Shown here one piece after another: positions 52,481-61,709 of a DNA stretch of 64,000 nucleotides. The DNA comes from Bacteroidota bacterium (lineage in GTDB: Bacteria > Bacteroidota > Bacteroidia > Chitinophagales > Chitinophagaceae). The DNA is taken from positions 248,001-312,000 of the forward strand of contig CANGDH010000002.1 of the NCBI GenBank assembly GCA_947452555.1. Reading direction: 5' to 3'. The position numbers were made by a program, and so were the translations under genes. Each line of letters begins with the position of its first letter. Within the stretch, counting starts at the first letter, position 1. Below the pieces are notes generated by a model. It ran no database searches. It was not told where the DNA came from and was given only the letters and a program-made list of their open reading frames with translations.

Positions 52481-53953
52481 TTAATTACTCTTTTTTACTT
52501 GAGATTGTAAAAAGTCATTGAATTGTTCAATGCTTAGATTTTTTGCAATTATCTTTTTATTTTTATCTAACAAATAAAAAGTAGGAGTTTTAAAAACATC
52601 ATACAGCTGTCTTATAGTTGTAGGCTTACCTGTACTAATTTCTTTATTTAAATCAGCTTCTGTTTGATAAACGTGCAACCAGCTATTTAAATTCTTTTCT
52701 TTTATAAATGCTTTCCAAGAATTTAATTCTTTAAAATTAATATTCACTCCTATAAGTTTTACATTTAATTTTTTCCATTGTGCATTATACATAGAGTCCA
52801 ACTGTGGAATTTCTATTTTACAATGACTGCAAGTAGGGTCCCAAAATGCTATAAAAGTGTAAGGAGCATCTGTCTTATATAATGAAAAAGACTGTTCGTC
52901 AATCGTGTTGATATTCAATACAGGCGCGGCTAATCCAATTTGGTTAGCCATAATACTATAGGCTCTTTCTGTGATAGATTTTTTAGAATTGGCATCTAAT
53001 AAAATAGTATCACCCTTTGCAAAAAAGTTTTGATAAATATGTAAAAACACTTTGTCTTGTCCCATAAATTCGGGACTAATATATTTATTTGTAAATTTAA
53101 AAAGCAAGAAAGGATAAATTTCTTTTCCGGTTTTTGCAATAGTGAGCATGTATTGAACTTCTTCAATAATAGAATCAGGTTCACGAGATACATAATTTTT
53201 AAAATACTCGTCTAGCTTGTCTTCAAAGAAGGGGGTTCGAACTAATCGATTATCATTAAAAACAACATTATCCCAAAAATGATATTTCACAAAATAAAAT
53301 GGATATGTACTATCCATTTTTCCGTTAATAACCTTTATTGCAGGCGCTTCTGGGCGTTGCATAACATTTAATAAATAGCTTGTCATTGACTTTGGATAGG
53401 TAGTTGTAAAGTAGTTTCTTTTATCTTTTATCTCCTTATCCTTTGTAATATATTGAGTTCTAATAGCTGCAGTATCTGCTGCCGTTTTTGCAATTTTAAA
53501 ACTAGATTCAATTGTGTTTAATTCACCCCCTAATGTATTAATTGATTTTATATATTCTTTAAAAATATCATTATCCTTGGATCCAACAATTTTAAATTCG
53601 GTTAATGCTAATGTGTCTGCAATAATTTTAAAATGTTGTGCATCATCCATTAAAAAATCAAAAAGGATAGTATACTTTGGAGAGACTACAAAATAGACAC
53701 CTGGTGTTAATTTTTGTTTTGACATAAAAACGCCTTCACTTTTGTCATTCAAAATACAAGAGTCTGCCAGCACTCTATTTTTACCATAATTAGTTCCAAT
53801 ATAAACCTTGGTATTTTGGTATGGCTTTAAGGTTATTTGAATCGCATGACCCACAGTTGAATTGACAGCGGAACTAATTGGTTTTTTAGATTGAGCCCAA
53901 CCATTCAATGCAGCCAATAAGGAAATTATAATAACGAATCTAGCATTTTTCAT
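52481..53953 (-). CDS. Exported thioredoxin-like protein (DUF4369/DUF5106-type)
   Basis: A signal peptide (MKNARFVIIISLLAALNGWA) leads a protein of 490 residues. The N-terminal third resembles the DUF4369 beta domain, the middle is a helical DUF5106-like region (IKSINTLGGELNTIESSF onward), and the C-terminal 140 residues are a TlpA/AhpC-like thioredoxin domain with the CSHC active site (Cys375, Cys378) in FWDPTCSHCKIEIP. Such Bacteroidota proteins are thought to reduce periplasmic disulfides. The ATG at 53953 starts a proper signal peptide; a Met at 53989 would add 12 residues in front of it. It is convergent with metF. Confidence 0.82.
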   Translation of the reverse strand: MKNARFVIIISLLAALNGWAQSKKPISSAVNSTVGHAIQITLKPYQNTKVYIGTNYGKNRVLADSCILNDKSEGVFMSKQKLTPGVYFVVSPKYTILFDFLMDDAQHFKIIADTLALTEFKIVGSKDNDIFKEYIKSINTLGGELNTIESSFKIAKTAADTAAIRTQYITKDKEIKDKRNYFTTTYPKSMTSYLLNVMQRPEAPAIKVINGKMDSTYPFYFVKYHFWDNVVFNDNRLVRTPFFEDKLDEYFKNYVSREPDSIIEEVQYMLTIAKTGKEIYPFLLFKFTNKYISPEFMGQDKVFLHIYQNFFAKGDTILLDANSKKSITERAYSIMANQIGLAAPVLNINTIDEQSFSLYKTDAPYTFIAFWDPTCSHCKIEIPQLDSMYNAQWKKLNVKLIGVNINFKELNSWKAFIKEKNLNSWLHVYQTEADLNKEISTGKPTTIRQLYDVFKTPTFYLLDKNKKIIAKNLSIEQFNDFLQSQVKKSN

Positions 53954-54057
53954 AAGTATTAAATTTAAACCTAAATCCAGGGGATGCAAAAATATAATCT
54001 TTAGAGGACTTCTTAATTTATAGCCGCTTTTTTAGTTTAAATATAATCGGGGTTGAG

Positions 54058-54065
54058 TACCTTTG
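54058..54065 (+). promoter_or_regulatory. -7 promoter element for rlmD
   Basis: TACCTTTG ends 5 bases before the GTG at 54071. Combined with normal spacing this implies a leaderless mRNA beginning at or near GTG. Confidence 0.6.
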
Positions 54066-54070
54066 CTTGA

Positions 54071-55504
54071 GTGAGAAAAATCAAACAAGCCCCTATTTTA
54101 GAGAAAGTCCTGATTGAAGACTACGCTGCCGAAGGAAAGTCCTTAGCGCGAGTTGATGGAAAAGTAATATTTGTTGAAGGTGCCGTTCCTGGCGATGTCG
54201 TTGACATTCAACTTCAAAAAAACAAAGCTGACTGGGCTGAGGGGTTTGCTAAAACCTTTCATAGCTATTCAGAAATTAGAGTTGAGCCTTTTTGTACTCA
54301 TTTTGGTGTTTGCGGAGGTTGTCAATGGCAAATGCTTCCTTATGCGCAGCAGTTAATATATAAGCATAAGCAGGTAGTAGACAATTTGACTAGAATTGCT
54401 AAAATTGCTCTTCCAGAAATTCCACCAATTCTTGGAGCTGAACAAACAGAGACCTATCGTAATAAAGTAGAATATACATTTGCAACAGAACGCTTTATTC
54501 CTTTTGAAGCGTTTAAGGCAATGAAGGCAGCAGGGGAAGAGCCTAAAAAATCACCAGGTGCGGGTGGCTTTCATGCACGTGGTTTTTTTGAAAAAGTAGT
54601 AGAAATAGACAAGTGTTATTTACAAGCAGAGCCTACAAATGAAATGCGCAAGACAGTTGTCAATTTTGCAATTGAAAATAATATGCCTTTTTATAATATC
54701 AAACAACACCAAGGTTGGTTGCGAAATATGTTTGTAAGAAATACGACACAGGGTGAATGGATGGTTAATTTGATATTAGGTTATGAAGATCAAGAAAAAA
54801 GAGAAGCATTATTTACGATACTTTTAGATCGTTTTCCACAAATCACAACTTTGTTATATACTATCAATGCCAAACGTAATGATAGTATGCAGGACTTGGT
54901 ACCACAGGTTTATGCTGGAAATGGATACATTACGGAAAAGCTGGAAGATTTTGAATTTAAGATAAGTCCAAAATCATTTTTTCAAACCAATTCAATGCAA
55001 GCGGAGCGTTTATATCAAATTACAAGAGACTTTGCAGAATTAACAGGGAAGGAAACTGTTTATGATTTGTATTGTGGAACAGGAAGTATTGGAATTTTTT
55101 GTAGTCATCAAGCAAAAAAAATTATTGGAGTAGAAGTAATAGCAGAAGCTATTGAAGACGCTAAAATAAATGCACAAATTAATAAGCTAGAGGATACTGC
55201 ATTTTTTGCGGGAGATGTAATTGACATTTGTAATGACGAATTTTTTGAAACACATGGTAAGCCAGATGTTATCATAACGGACCCTCCACGTGCGGGAATG
55301 CATGAAAAGTTGATACGAAAATTATTAGAAATGGAAGCGCCAACAATTGTTTACGTTAGCTGTAACCCTGCAACACAAGCAAGAGACCTAGGTTTATTGG
55401 CTGAAAAATATACGGTTACTAAAATACAACCAGTAGACATGTTTCCTCACACATTGCATATTGAGAATGTAGTTCAATTAAAAAGAACGACATTAATAAA
55501 ATAA
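54071..55504 (+). CDS. rlmD: 23S rRNA (uracil-C5)-methyltransferase, RlmD/RumA type
   Basis: A 477-residue SAM-dependent RNA methyltransferase. An N-terminal TRAM domain (about 10-60) is followed by a 4Fe-4S Cys cluster (CTHFGVCGGCQWQ), the central PKSFFQTNSMQAERLYQ RNA-binding segment, SAM motif VYDLYCGTGSIGIFC, and the catalytic Cys in YVSCNPATQARDLGLL. The RlmD and RlmCD subfamilies cannot be separated with certainty here. The start is GTG, close behind a -7 box. It begins a tight four-gene operon with two rhomboid proteins and an EEP-fold protein. Confidence 0.9.
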   Translation: MRKIKQAPILEKVLIEDYAAEGKSLARVDGKVIFVEGAVPGDVVDIQLQKNKADWAEGFAKTFHSYSEIRVEPFCTHFGVCGGCQWQMLPYAQQLIYKHKQVVDNLTRIAKIALPEIPPILGAEQTETYRNKVEYTFATERFIPFEAFKAMKAAGEEPKKSPGAGGFHARGFFEKVVEIDKCYLQAEPTNEMRKTVVNFAIENNMPFYNIKQHQGWLRNMFVRNTTQGEWMVNLILGYEDQEKREALFTILLDRFPQITTLLYTINAKRNDSMQDLVPQVYAGNGYITEKLEDFEFKISPKSFFQTNSMQAERLYQITRDFAELTGKETVYDLYCGTGSIGIFCSHQAKKIIGVEVIAEAIEDAKINAQINKLEDTAFFAGDVIDICNDEFFETHGKPDVIITDPPRAGMHEKLIRKLLEMEAPTIVYVSCNPATQARDLGLLAEKYTVTKIQPVDMFPHTLHIENVVQLKRTTLIK

Positions 55505-55516
55505 AATATTTTTTAA

Positions 55517-56242
55517 ATGACACAGTTTAGGCCCACAAGATTTGAAGTTCTACCCACTATTGTAAAAAATTTATTAATTATTAATGGATTAATATTTTTA
55601 GCACAAAATACATTTGCTGGTCCTACAAGTGCATTTTCTTTTGAAGACTATTTTGCATTGCATGCATGGCAAAGTGATTTATATAAACCATGGCAGTTAG
55701 TAACACACATGTTTTTACATGGAGATCTTGGACATATTTTTGGTAATATGTTGGCCTTGTGGATGTTTGGATCTATTCTTGAAAACTTATGGGGTCCTAA
55801 GCGATTCTTATTATTTTACATGTTATGTGGTGTGGGTGCTGCTGTAATTCATTTGGCTATTTTGTCTTATGAATTAATTCCAGTGGTAAGAACCTATCAT
55901 GAAATTATGACTTCAAATATCCCTCATAATCAAGATTTCTTAGATTATGTAGTAAGATATAATAGAAAAATAAACGTTGCAACGTTGGGTGCAAGTGGTG
56001 CTATATTTGGTGTCCTTATTGCATTTGTATATTTATTTCCTAATACCTATATCTATATTTATTTCTTATTCCCTATCAAGGCAAAATACTTAGGTATTTT
56101 GTATTTTTCATATGAGCTATTTTTTGCGGTTAAGAATTCAGCAGGGGACAATGTTGCAAGATGGGCACATGTAGGTGGTGCCATTGTTGGCTTTGTATTG
56201 GTTTATATATGGAATCGAAAAAACAGAAAACACTTTTATTAA
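55517..56242 (+). CDS. Rhomboid-family intramembrane serine protease
   Basis: A 241-residue membrane protein with six or seven hydrophobic segments and the rhomboid catalytic dyad: Ser160 in TLGASGAIFGVL and His218 in RWAHVGGAIVGFVL. The HGDLGHIFGNMLALWMFG region, with its conserved His and Asn, is also present. Rhomboids cut single-pass membrane proteins within the bilayer. It is 12 bases downstream of rlmD and 18 upstream of a second, degenerate rhomboid. Confidence 0.92.
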   Translation: MTQFRPTRFEVLPTIVKNLLIINGLIFLAQNTFAGPTSAFSFEDYFALHAWQSDLYKPWQLVTHMFLHGDLGHIFGNMLALWMFGSILENLWGPKRFLLFYMLCGVGAAVIHLAILSYELIPVVRTYHEIMTSNIPHNQDFLDYVVRYNRKINVATLGASGAIFGVLIAFVYLFPNTYIYIYFLFPIKAKYLGILYFSYELFFAVKNSAGDNVARWAHVGGAIVGFVLVYIWNRKNRKHFY

Positions 56243-56260
56243 TCTTCATTTGCATTTTAT

Positions 56261-56947
56261 ATGAGCGCTTCAACACAAAAACCATTATTTGGTGCAGATA
56301 ATAATGCAATGGTAGCTTTGGTTTCTATTAATTTAGTAGTAGCAGTTACGTTGGGTTTAATCAAAATGATTTATTATTTAGAAGGGCATACTATTTTGCA
56401 ATATGAAACAGAAGTGTTTGATATGGTGACTTTGATACCAGCTAAATGGTCAACACAAGCATGGTCTATATTTACTTTTAATTGGGTGAACCCCGGATTT
56501 TGGGTTTTAATAACGAATATGATTTGGTTAAGTGTTTTTGGGAATGCATTACAAGAAGCGTCTGCAAACAAACATATTTTTCCAATCTATTTTTATAGTG
56601 GTGTGGTTACTGCATTGGTTTATGTACTATTAGGATCAAGCACAGCACTATTGGGTTCACATGTTGGTGTCATCGCATTGGCAATAGCAACCATTTCAAT
56701 TTGTCCTAAAACAAGAATACTAACTAGTATTGCTGGTGGTATTGCTGTATGGGTGATAGCATTATTTTATATAGTTTCTACAGGCTTTACCTTATTAAAT
56801 AATTCATGGCAGCAAATAACCGCTATTGGATTGGGTGCATTAAGCGGATTAATATATGCGCAATTATTAAAAAAAGAAATAGATTTAGGTAACTGGATGC
56901 ATCAATTATTAAGATGGTTGAATAACAGTTTAAGTCCTAAAAACTAA
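56261..56947 (+). CDS. Rhomboid-like protein lacking the catalytic Ser and His (pseudo-protease)
   Basis: A 228-residue membrane protein whose hydrophobic profile and motifs follow the preceding rhomboid: FTFNWVNPGFWVLITNMIWLSVFGNALQE in place of the HGxxxHxxxNM region, and ALLGSHVGVIALAI where the rhomboid GxSG should be. The second catalytic site reads QQITAIGLGALSG, with no His. It is therefore probably not a protease; such pseudo-rhomboids can bind substrates or partner proteins. It is tightly linked to an active rhomboid upstream and overlaps the EEP gene downstream by one base. Confidence 0.75.
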   Translation: MSASTQKPLFGADNNAMVALVSINLVVAVTLGLIKMIYYLEGHTILQYETEVFDMVTLIPAKWSTQAWSIFTFNWVNPGFWVLITNMIWLSVFGNALQEASANKHIFPIYFYSGVVTALVYVLLGSSTALLGSHVGVIALAIATISICPKTRILTSIAGGIAVWVIALFYIVSTGFTLLNNSWQQITAIGLGALSGLIYAQLLKKEIDLGNWMHQLLRWLNNSLSPKN

Positions 56948-58059
56948 TGAGCAGAAAAAAATCAAAGGCACGCGGTTATACGAAACGATTTTTATTAATC
57001 GTGCAACTATTGATTTCGACACTATTTTTATATCCTATATTTTTTGCACCACTTAGTTTAATTTGGATAAATGGATTCTTGGGAATAGCGGCGCCTTATT
57101 TGGTAGCAGCATCTCTTTTATTTTTTATAATCTGGTTATTGGCAAAGCCTGTGCTGTCTATTATTCCATTGGTAACAATGATTTTAGGGGGTCCTACTAT
57201 TCTAGTTTTATTTGCATGGCACCCCGGCACCATGTTCTCACAAAAAAAGAAACCTAATTTATTGCGTATAGCAAGTTGGAATGTGAAAGAGTTTAATGGT
57301 AATGAGAAAATTATAGCAGCACATAAATTTAGAGCTGAAGAGATTGCTTATTCTATTCAAAAGTGGAATCCCGATATTATTTGCATGCAGGAATACAATA
57401 CTAAAGAGCGTCCGAATGACGCTGCAAATCATTCTCAATATTTTGAAAAACAATATCCTTACTCGTTTTTCTCAAAGGATTATCAAAACAGCGATCCTGC
57501 GTATTTTTCAGGCTGCATAATTTATTCTAGATATCCAATTATTAAAGCAGAACGCATTCCCTATACCAATCAGGAGAGTTTAATTTATACTGATATTTTA
57601 AAAGGAGATGACACTATAAGAATATATACCACTCATCTAGCTTCTTACCGATTCAAGGAAATTGATTTTGAACAAAGTGATTTACCAAATAATGAATTGG
57701 AAGTAAAAGCAAATAGAGGTGTGGCTAGAAAAATGAAAAGAGCTTTTGTGGAAAGAGCTGTGCAGGCAGGAATTGTAAGGGCACATTTAAATAATAGCCC
57801 TTATCCCACCATTATAACAGGTGATTTCAATGACGTGCCAAGTTCTTATACTTACAAAACAATTAAAGGGGATTTACAAGATGCATTTTTAGTAAAAGGA
57901 TTTGGTATAGGTGCTACGTTTTTAGGCTTATCTCCAACGTTGAGAATTGATTATATTTTAGCAAATGCTAAATGGGATATAAAAGGATGGGAGTCGATAG
58001 ACGAAAACCTAAGTGACCACCATATGATTCTATCAGACCTGCAGTTGATCAAGAATTAA
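56947..58059 (+). CDS. Membrane-anchored endonuclease/exonuclease/phosphatase-family protein
   Basis: Three N-terminal hydrophobic segments (about 14-95) tether an EEP domain that, by topology, is probably outside the cytoplasm or at its face. Motifs are ASWNVKEFNGNEK, DIICMQEYNT (metal-binding Glu), TGDFNDVPSSYTYK and NLSDHHMI with the catalytic Asp-His. EEP enzymes hydrolyse phosphodiesters in DNA, RNA, lipids or inositol phosphates. The membrane anchor disfavours a DNA repair role. The start overlaps the previous stop by one base (TAATG), so it is translationally coupled with the rhomboid-like gene. Confidence 0.85.
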   Translation: MSRKKSKARGYTKRFLLIVQLLISTLFLYPIFFAPLSLIWINGFLGIAAPYLVAASLLFFIIWLLAKPVLSIIPLVTMILGGPTILVLFAWHPGTMFSQKKKPNLLRIASWNVKEFNGNEKIIAAHKFRAEEIAYSIQKWNPDIICMQEYNTKERPNDAANHSQYFEKQYPYSFFSKDYQNSDPAYFSGCIIYSRYPIIKAERIPYTNQESLIYTDILKGDDTIRIYTTHLASYRFKEIDFEQSDLPNNELEVKANRGVARKMKRAFVERAVQAGIVRAHLNNSPYPTIITGDFNDVPSSYTYKTIKGDLQDAFLVKGFGIGATFLGLSPTLRIDYILANAKWDIKGWESIDENLSDHHMILSDLQLIKN

Positions 58060-58083
58060 GCCCTATTATTACTTAAAATAAAA

Positions 58084-58091
58084 TATCTTTG
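58084..58091 (+). promoter_or_regulatory. -7 promoter element for cysS
   Basis: TATCTTTG ends 10 bases before the ATG at 58102, giving a leader of a few bases. Confidence 0.6.
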
Positions 58092-58101
58092 TGGCTACAT
58101 T

Positions 58102-59607
58102 ATGCCACTTAAGATATACAATTCCCTTACTAGACAGAAAGAAGTTTTCGAGCCTTTAAACGCGCCTTATGTGGGCATGTATGTTTGTGGACCTACTGTT
58201 AGTGGAGAAAGTCATTTGGGTCATGCAAGACCTTTTATCACATTTGATGTAGTGTATCGTTTCTTATTATATAAAGGCCTTAAGGTACGATATGTACGTA
58301 ATATAACAGATGCCGGTCATTTTGAAGAAGAAGGGAAACAAGCAGAAGACAAAATAGCAACCAAAGCTATTCTAGAGAAATTGGAACCCATGGAATTGGT
58401 ACAAAAGTATACACATTTGTACCATTGGGCAATGGAGCAGTTTAATAATATGCCACCAAGTATTGAACCAACAGCGACAGGCCATATTGTAGAGCAAATA
58501 GAGATGATTAAAAAAATCATTGCAGACGGATATGGATACGAGGCGAATGGGTCGGTTTATTTTGATGTTGTTAAATACAACGAAGACTATTCTAAAAAAA
58601 ATCAGCCATATGGAATTTTAAGTGGTCGTAATTTAGAAGAGCAACTAGACACTACACGTGAATTAGAAAATCAAGAGGAGAAAAAAAATAAAGTAGACTT
58701 TGCTTTGTGGAAAAAAGCGCCGGTTGAACATATCATGCGCTGGCAAAGCCCATGGGGAGAAGGTTTCCCGGGTTGGCATATAGAATGTTCTGCAATGGCT
58801 ACTAAATATTTGGGAAAACAATTTGATATACATGGAGGTGGAATGGACTTACAATTTCCTCATCATGAATGTGAAATTGCACAAAGTACAGTTTGTAATC
58901 ATCAAATGCCTGCACGTTATTGGATGCATAATAATATGATTACTATTAACGGCCGTAAGATGGGGAAGAGCTATAATAATGTAATTAAGTTAAGCGAATT
59001 GTTTGAAGGGAATCATCCTGAACTAACACAAGCCTATTCTCCAATGACTGTCCGCTTCTTTATTTTACAAAGTCAATATAGGGGTACATTGGATTTTAGT
59101 AATGAAGCATTACAGGCTTCTGAAAAAGCTTTACGAAGATTAATGGAAGCCTATGAGTGGTTAAAAGCGCAAAGCTTTACTGCAGGTGCTAATGCTACTG
59201 ACGCTGCTTTAGACAGTCAATTAAAAACATGGGTAAATGAATTAGAAATATTCATGGACGACGATATTAATACAGCAAAAGTTGTTGCTAATTTATTTGA
59301 AATCATTCCGTCAGTAAATTCTTTAAAGGACAAGCATATTACTGCAGAAGCTGTTTCTGGAGACACTTGGTTGTTTGTACAAAAGCAGCTTGAATTATTT
59401 ATTGAGCAAATTTTAGGTATCAAAGTAGAACAGGGAGCGAATCGTCAACAGTTGAATGGGGTGGTTGACTTATTGGTTGAAATCCGCAAGGACGCAAAAA
59501 CTAGAAAAGACTTTGCAACGAGCGATAAAATCAGAAATCAATTGGCTGCAATGGGTATCCAAATTAAGGACGAGAAGGACGGAGGTATGAGCTATTCTTT
59601 TTTATAA
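58102..59607 (+). CDS. cysS: Cysteinyl-tRNA synthetase
   Basis: A class I synthetase of 501 residues. The zinc-site region [20 protein letters not shown] contains the HIGH-like SHLGH motif, [10 protein letters not shown] and [19 protein letters not shown] give the remaining zinc ligands, and [11 protein letters not shown] is the KMSKS loop in its Gly variant. The C-terminal anticodon-binding DALR-type domain covers about 355-501. It charges tRNA-Cys. The gene has its own promoter and no close partner. Confidence 0.97.
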   Translation: MPLKIYNSLTRQKEVFEPLNAPYVGMYVCGPTVSGESHLGHARPFITFDVVYRFLLYKGLKVRYVRNITDAGHFEEEGKQAEDKIATKAILEKLEPMELVQKYTHLYHWAMEQFNNMPPSIEPTATGHIVEQIEMIKKIIADGYGYEANGSVYFDVVKYNEDYSKKNQPYGILSGRNLEEQLDTTRELENQEEKKNKVDFALWKKAPVEHIMRWQSPWGEGFPGWHIECSAMATKYLGKQFDIHGGGMDLQFPHHECEIAQSTVCNHQMPARYWMHNNMITINGRKMGKSYNNVIKLSELFEGNHPELTQAYSPMTVRFFILQSQYRGTLDFSNEALQASEKALRRLMEAYEWLKAQSFTAGANATDAALDSQLKTWVNELEIFMDDDINTAKVVANLFEIIPSVNSLKDKHITAEAVSGDTWLFVQKQLELFIEQILGIKVEQGANRQQLNGVVDLLVEIRKDAKTRKDFATSDKIRNQLAAMGIQIKDEKDGGMSYSFL

Positions 59608-59649
59608 TCCTTTTTAACATAGCATCAATTTAAATGTAGGCTTTAGGTA

Positions 59650-60042
59650 TTAATGATCACAGTCGTCAGCGTGTGCATGATTATGCATCCTGCAACTATT
59701 GTGGTTATTAATATGTGCTATAATAATGAAGAAGGCAGCGGGAAATAATAAGATCAACTCCGCCTCTCTAAAAATCATTCTACTAAACATTAGGGCAATA
59801 CCAATACTAAATAAGATAATGGGTTTAAAAGAATGGTGGTGTTTTTTATAACCATGATAAAGAGAGTAGGCGCCAATCCCAAAAGACAAGAGAATCATTC
59901 CAAATTCGAATTGAAAATTGTGAAGTACGTTAATTCCGAATAAAGGTAGGGTACTAAAAAACAAGGGCAATAGTGCACAGTGTATTGCACATGCCAATGA
60001 AGCGCCAATCCCAATTTTATCCCAATCCCAATTTTTAAACAT
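59650..60042 (-). CDS. MerC-domain membrane protein with His-rich tail
   Basis: A 131-residue protein with about four membrane segments. SLACAIHCALLPLFF carries the paired Cys18 and Cys22 typical of MerC mercury transporters, and the C-terminal tail is a metal-rich string (CRMHNHAHADDCDH). Outside mercury operons, MerC-like proteins are widespread in Bacteroidota and may move other metals. The ATG at 60042 is chosen because it follows the -7 box (4 bases); an upstream in-frame start at 60060 lies before that box. It is divergent from the SCO gene, 72 bases away. Confidence 0.82.
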   Translation of the reverse strand: MFKNWDWDKIGIGASLACAIHCALLPLFFSTLPLFGINVLHNFQFEFGMILLSFGIGAYSLYHGYKKHHHSFKPIILFSIGIALMFSRMIFREAELILLFPAAFFIIIAHINNHNSCRMHNHAHADDCDH

Positions 60043-60046
60043 AGCA

Positions 60047-60054
60047 CAAAGATA
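60047..60054 (-). promoter_or_regulatory. -7 promoter element for the MerC-like gene
   Basis: TATCTTTG on the minus strand ends 4 bases before the ATG at 60042, implying a leaderless transcript. Confidence 0.65.
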
Positions 60055-60114
60055 GTTCAATGTAGCATGTAAATATTACCTTTACACTGCGAAAAGCAAC
60101 TAAAATTGAATCCT

Positions 60115-60723
60115 ATGTCAAAGAAGCCAGTAGTTTATATAGTGTTTTTTGTAGTACTGATAGCCGGGTTCTATTATTTCTTATTTAGGGGTACCGATAA
60201 CTGGAAAGTTAAAATGCCTGTATTAAGTTATGTACAACCTTTTTCTTTTACAAATCAAGACGGTGAAAAAGTAACAGAAAAAAACTTATTAAACAAAATA
60301 ACTGTAGTGGAGTATTTCTTTACAACTTGTAAAGGTATTTGTCCAAAATTGAATACCAATATGAAAGAAGTGTATTCGATTTATAAAATAGAACCAGACT
60401 TTCAAATTTTATCGCACACTTGCAATCCAGGCACAGACTCGGTTTCAGTTCTTAAACGTTATGCAGACTCTTTAAAAGTGGACACTAAAAAATGGATATT
60501 TGTTACAGGAAGAAAAGATAGTTTATATCAAATGGCAAGAGGGTCTTATTTATTAGATGACCCTAAAAACAATGTTGAAAAAATAGAAGATCAATTTATA
60601 CACACACAATTTTTTGCATTGATTGACAGAAACGGAAAAGTACGTGGAAAAATTTATGATGGATTAAAACAGCTAGAAGTGGAGCAATTAAAGCAAGACA
60701 TTTCTAGATTATTAAAAGAATAA
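60115..60723 (+). CDS. SCO1/SenC-family copper chaperone/thioredoxin-fold protein
   Basis: A membrane anchor (about 4-22, VVYIVFFVVLIAGFYYF) precedes a periplasmic thioredoxin-fold domain. Copper-binding residues are complete: CKGIC (Cys72, Cys76) in FFTTCKGICPKL and His163 in EDQFIHTQFFALI. SCO proteins deliver copper to, or reduce thiols of, the CuA site of cytochrome c oxidase. The ATG at 60115 gives 202 residues; a TTG at 60106 is possible. The divergent neighbour is a MerC-like protein with a metal-binding tail, suggesting shared metal physiology. Confidence 0.9.
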   Translation: MSKKPVVYIVFFVVLIAGFYYFLFRGTDNWKVKMPVLSYVQPFSFTNQDGEKVTEKNLLNKITVVEYFFTTCKGICPKLNTNMKEVYSIYKIEPDFQILSHTCNPGTDSVSVLKRYADSLKVDTKKWIFVTGRKDSLYQMARGSYLLDDPKNNVEKIEDQFIHTQFFALIDRNGKVRGKIYDGLKQLEVEQLKQDISRLLKE

Positions 60724-60732
60724 TTAGCACCT

Positions 60733-61707
60733 ATGATTTTTGTAACTGGCGCAAGTGGTTTAGTGGGTTCTCATTTAATTCAATCTTTATTATTAAAAAG
60801 ACAACAAGTTGTTGGCTTATACCGAAATCAGGTGCCTGTATTTGAGGGTTCAGAAAAAGTGATTTGGAGAAAGGGTGATATTTTGGATGTGTTTTCATTG
60901 GAATCAGGAATGGAAGAATGTACACAAGTATATCATTGTGCTGCAGTAGTTTCGTTTGTTCCAGGCGTAGCAAATAAAATGATGCAGGCGAATCAAGAAG
61001 GGACCGCAAATGTAGTGAACACTTGTTTGAGGAAAGGAATTCAAAAATTAGTATTTGTAAGTTCGGTAGCCGCATTGGGAAGAATCAGAAAAAATGCACC
61101 TATTGACGAGTCGGTGTATTGGACTCCAGAAACCAGTAATAGTGTTTATGGACAATCTAAATTTTTAGCGGAGATGGAAGTGTGGCGTGGTATGGCGGAA
61201 GGATTAAATATTGCTATTGTAAATCCAGTAATAATTTTAGGTGCGGGTGATTGGAATAATGGATCATCTGGATTGTTCAAATCAGCTTATGATGCATTCC
61301 CTTGGTATACCGAAGGGGTAAGCGGCTTTGTAGACGTAATGGATGTTGTAGACGCAATGCAATTATTAATGAATAGTGACATTAGTGGTGAACGATATGT
61401 AATAAGTGCAGAGAATGTTTCTTACAGCTCTATTTTCATACAAATAGCGAATGCTTTTAATAAAAGACCACCATTTAGAAAAGTTACTCCAGTGCTAGCT
61501 GCCATAGTGTGGAGATTGGAATCGATTAAAGCATTTTTTACAGGCAAAACACCATTACTGACAAAAGAAACAGCAGCAACGGCTCAAGCGGTAGTAAATT
61601 TTGATAATACAAAGTTCTTAAAAGCTTTTCCAGCATTCAAATACAGAACAATTTCAGCAACTATAGAAAGAGTTTGCGCAGAATTATCTAAAATGCATCA
61701 ACTTTAG
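60733..61707 (+). CDS. NAD-dependent epimerase/dehydratase-family protein
   Basis: An extended short-chain dehydrogenase of 324 residues. The Rossmann motif VTGASGLVGSHLIQ sits at 4-17, FVSSVAALG supplies the active-site Ser near 110, and VYGQSKFLAE supplies Tyr139 and Lys143. The family covers nucleotide-sugar epimerases, flavonoid-reductase-like dehydrogenases and others. The sequence looks nearer to the dihydroflavonol-reductase-like group (IVNPVIILGAGDW) than to UDP-sugar epimerases, so no substrate is assigned. It starts 9 bases after the SCO gene and is convergent with the lpxD-like gene. Confidence 0.82.
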   Translation: MIFVTGASGLVGSHLIQSLLLKRQQVVGLYRNQVPVFEGSEKVIWRKGDILDVFSLESGMEECTQVYHCAAVVSFVPGVANKMMQANQEGTANVVNTCLRKGIQKLVFVSSVAALGRIRKNAPIDESVYWTPETSNSVYGQSKFLAEMEVWRGMAEGLNIAIVNPVIILGAGDWNNGSSGLFKSAYDAFPWYTEGVSGFVDVMDVVDAMQLLMNSDISGERYVISAENVSYSSIFIQIANAFNKRPPFRKVTPVLAAIVWRLESIKAFFTGKTPLLTKETAATAQAVVNFDNTKFLKAFPAFKYRTISATIERVCAELSKMHQL

Positions 61708-61709
61708 TT

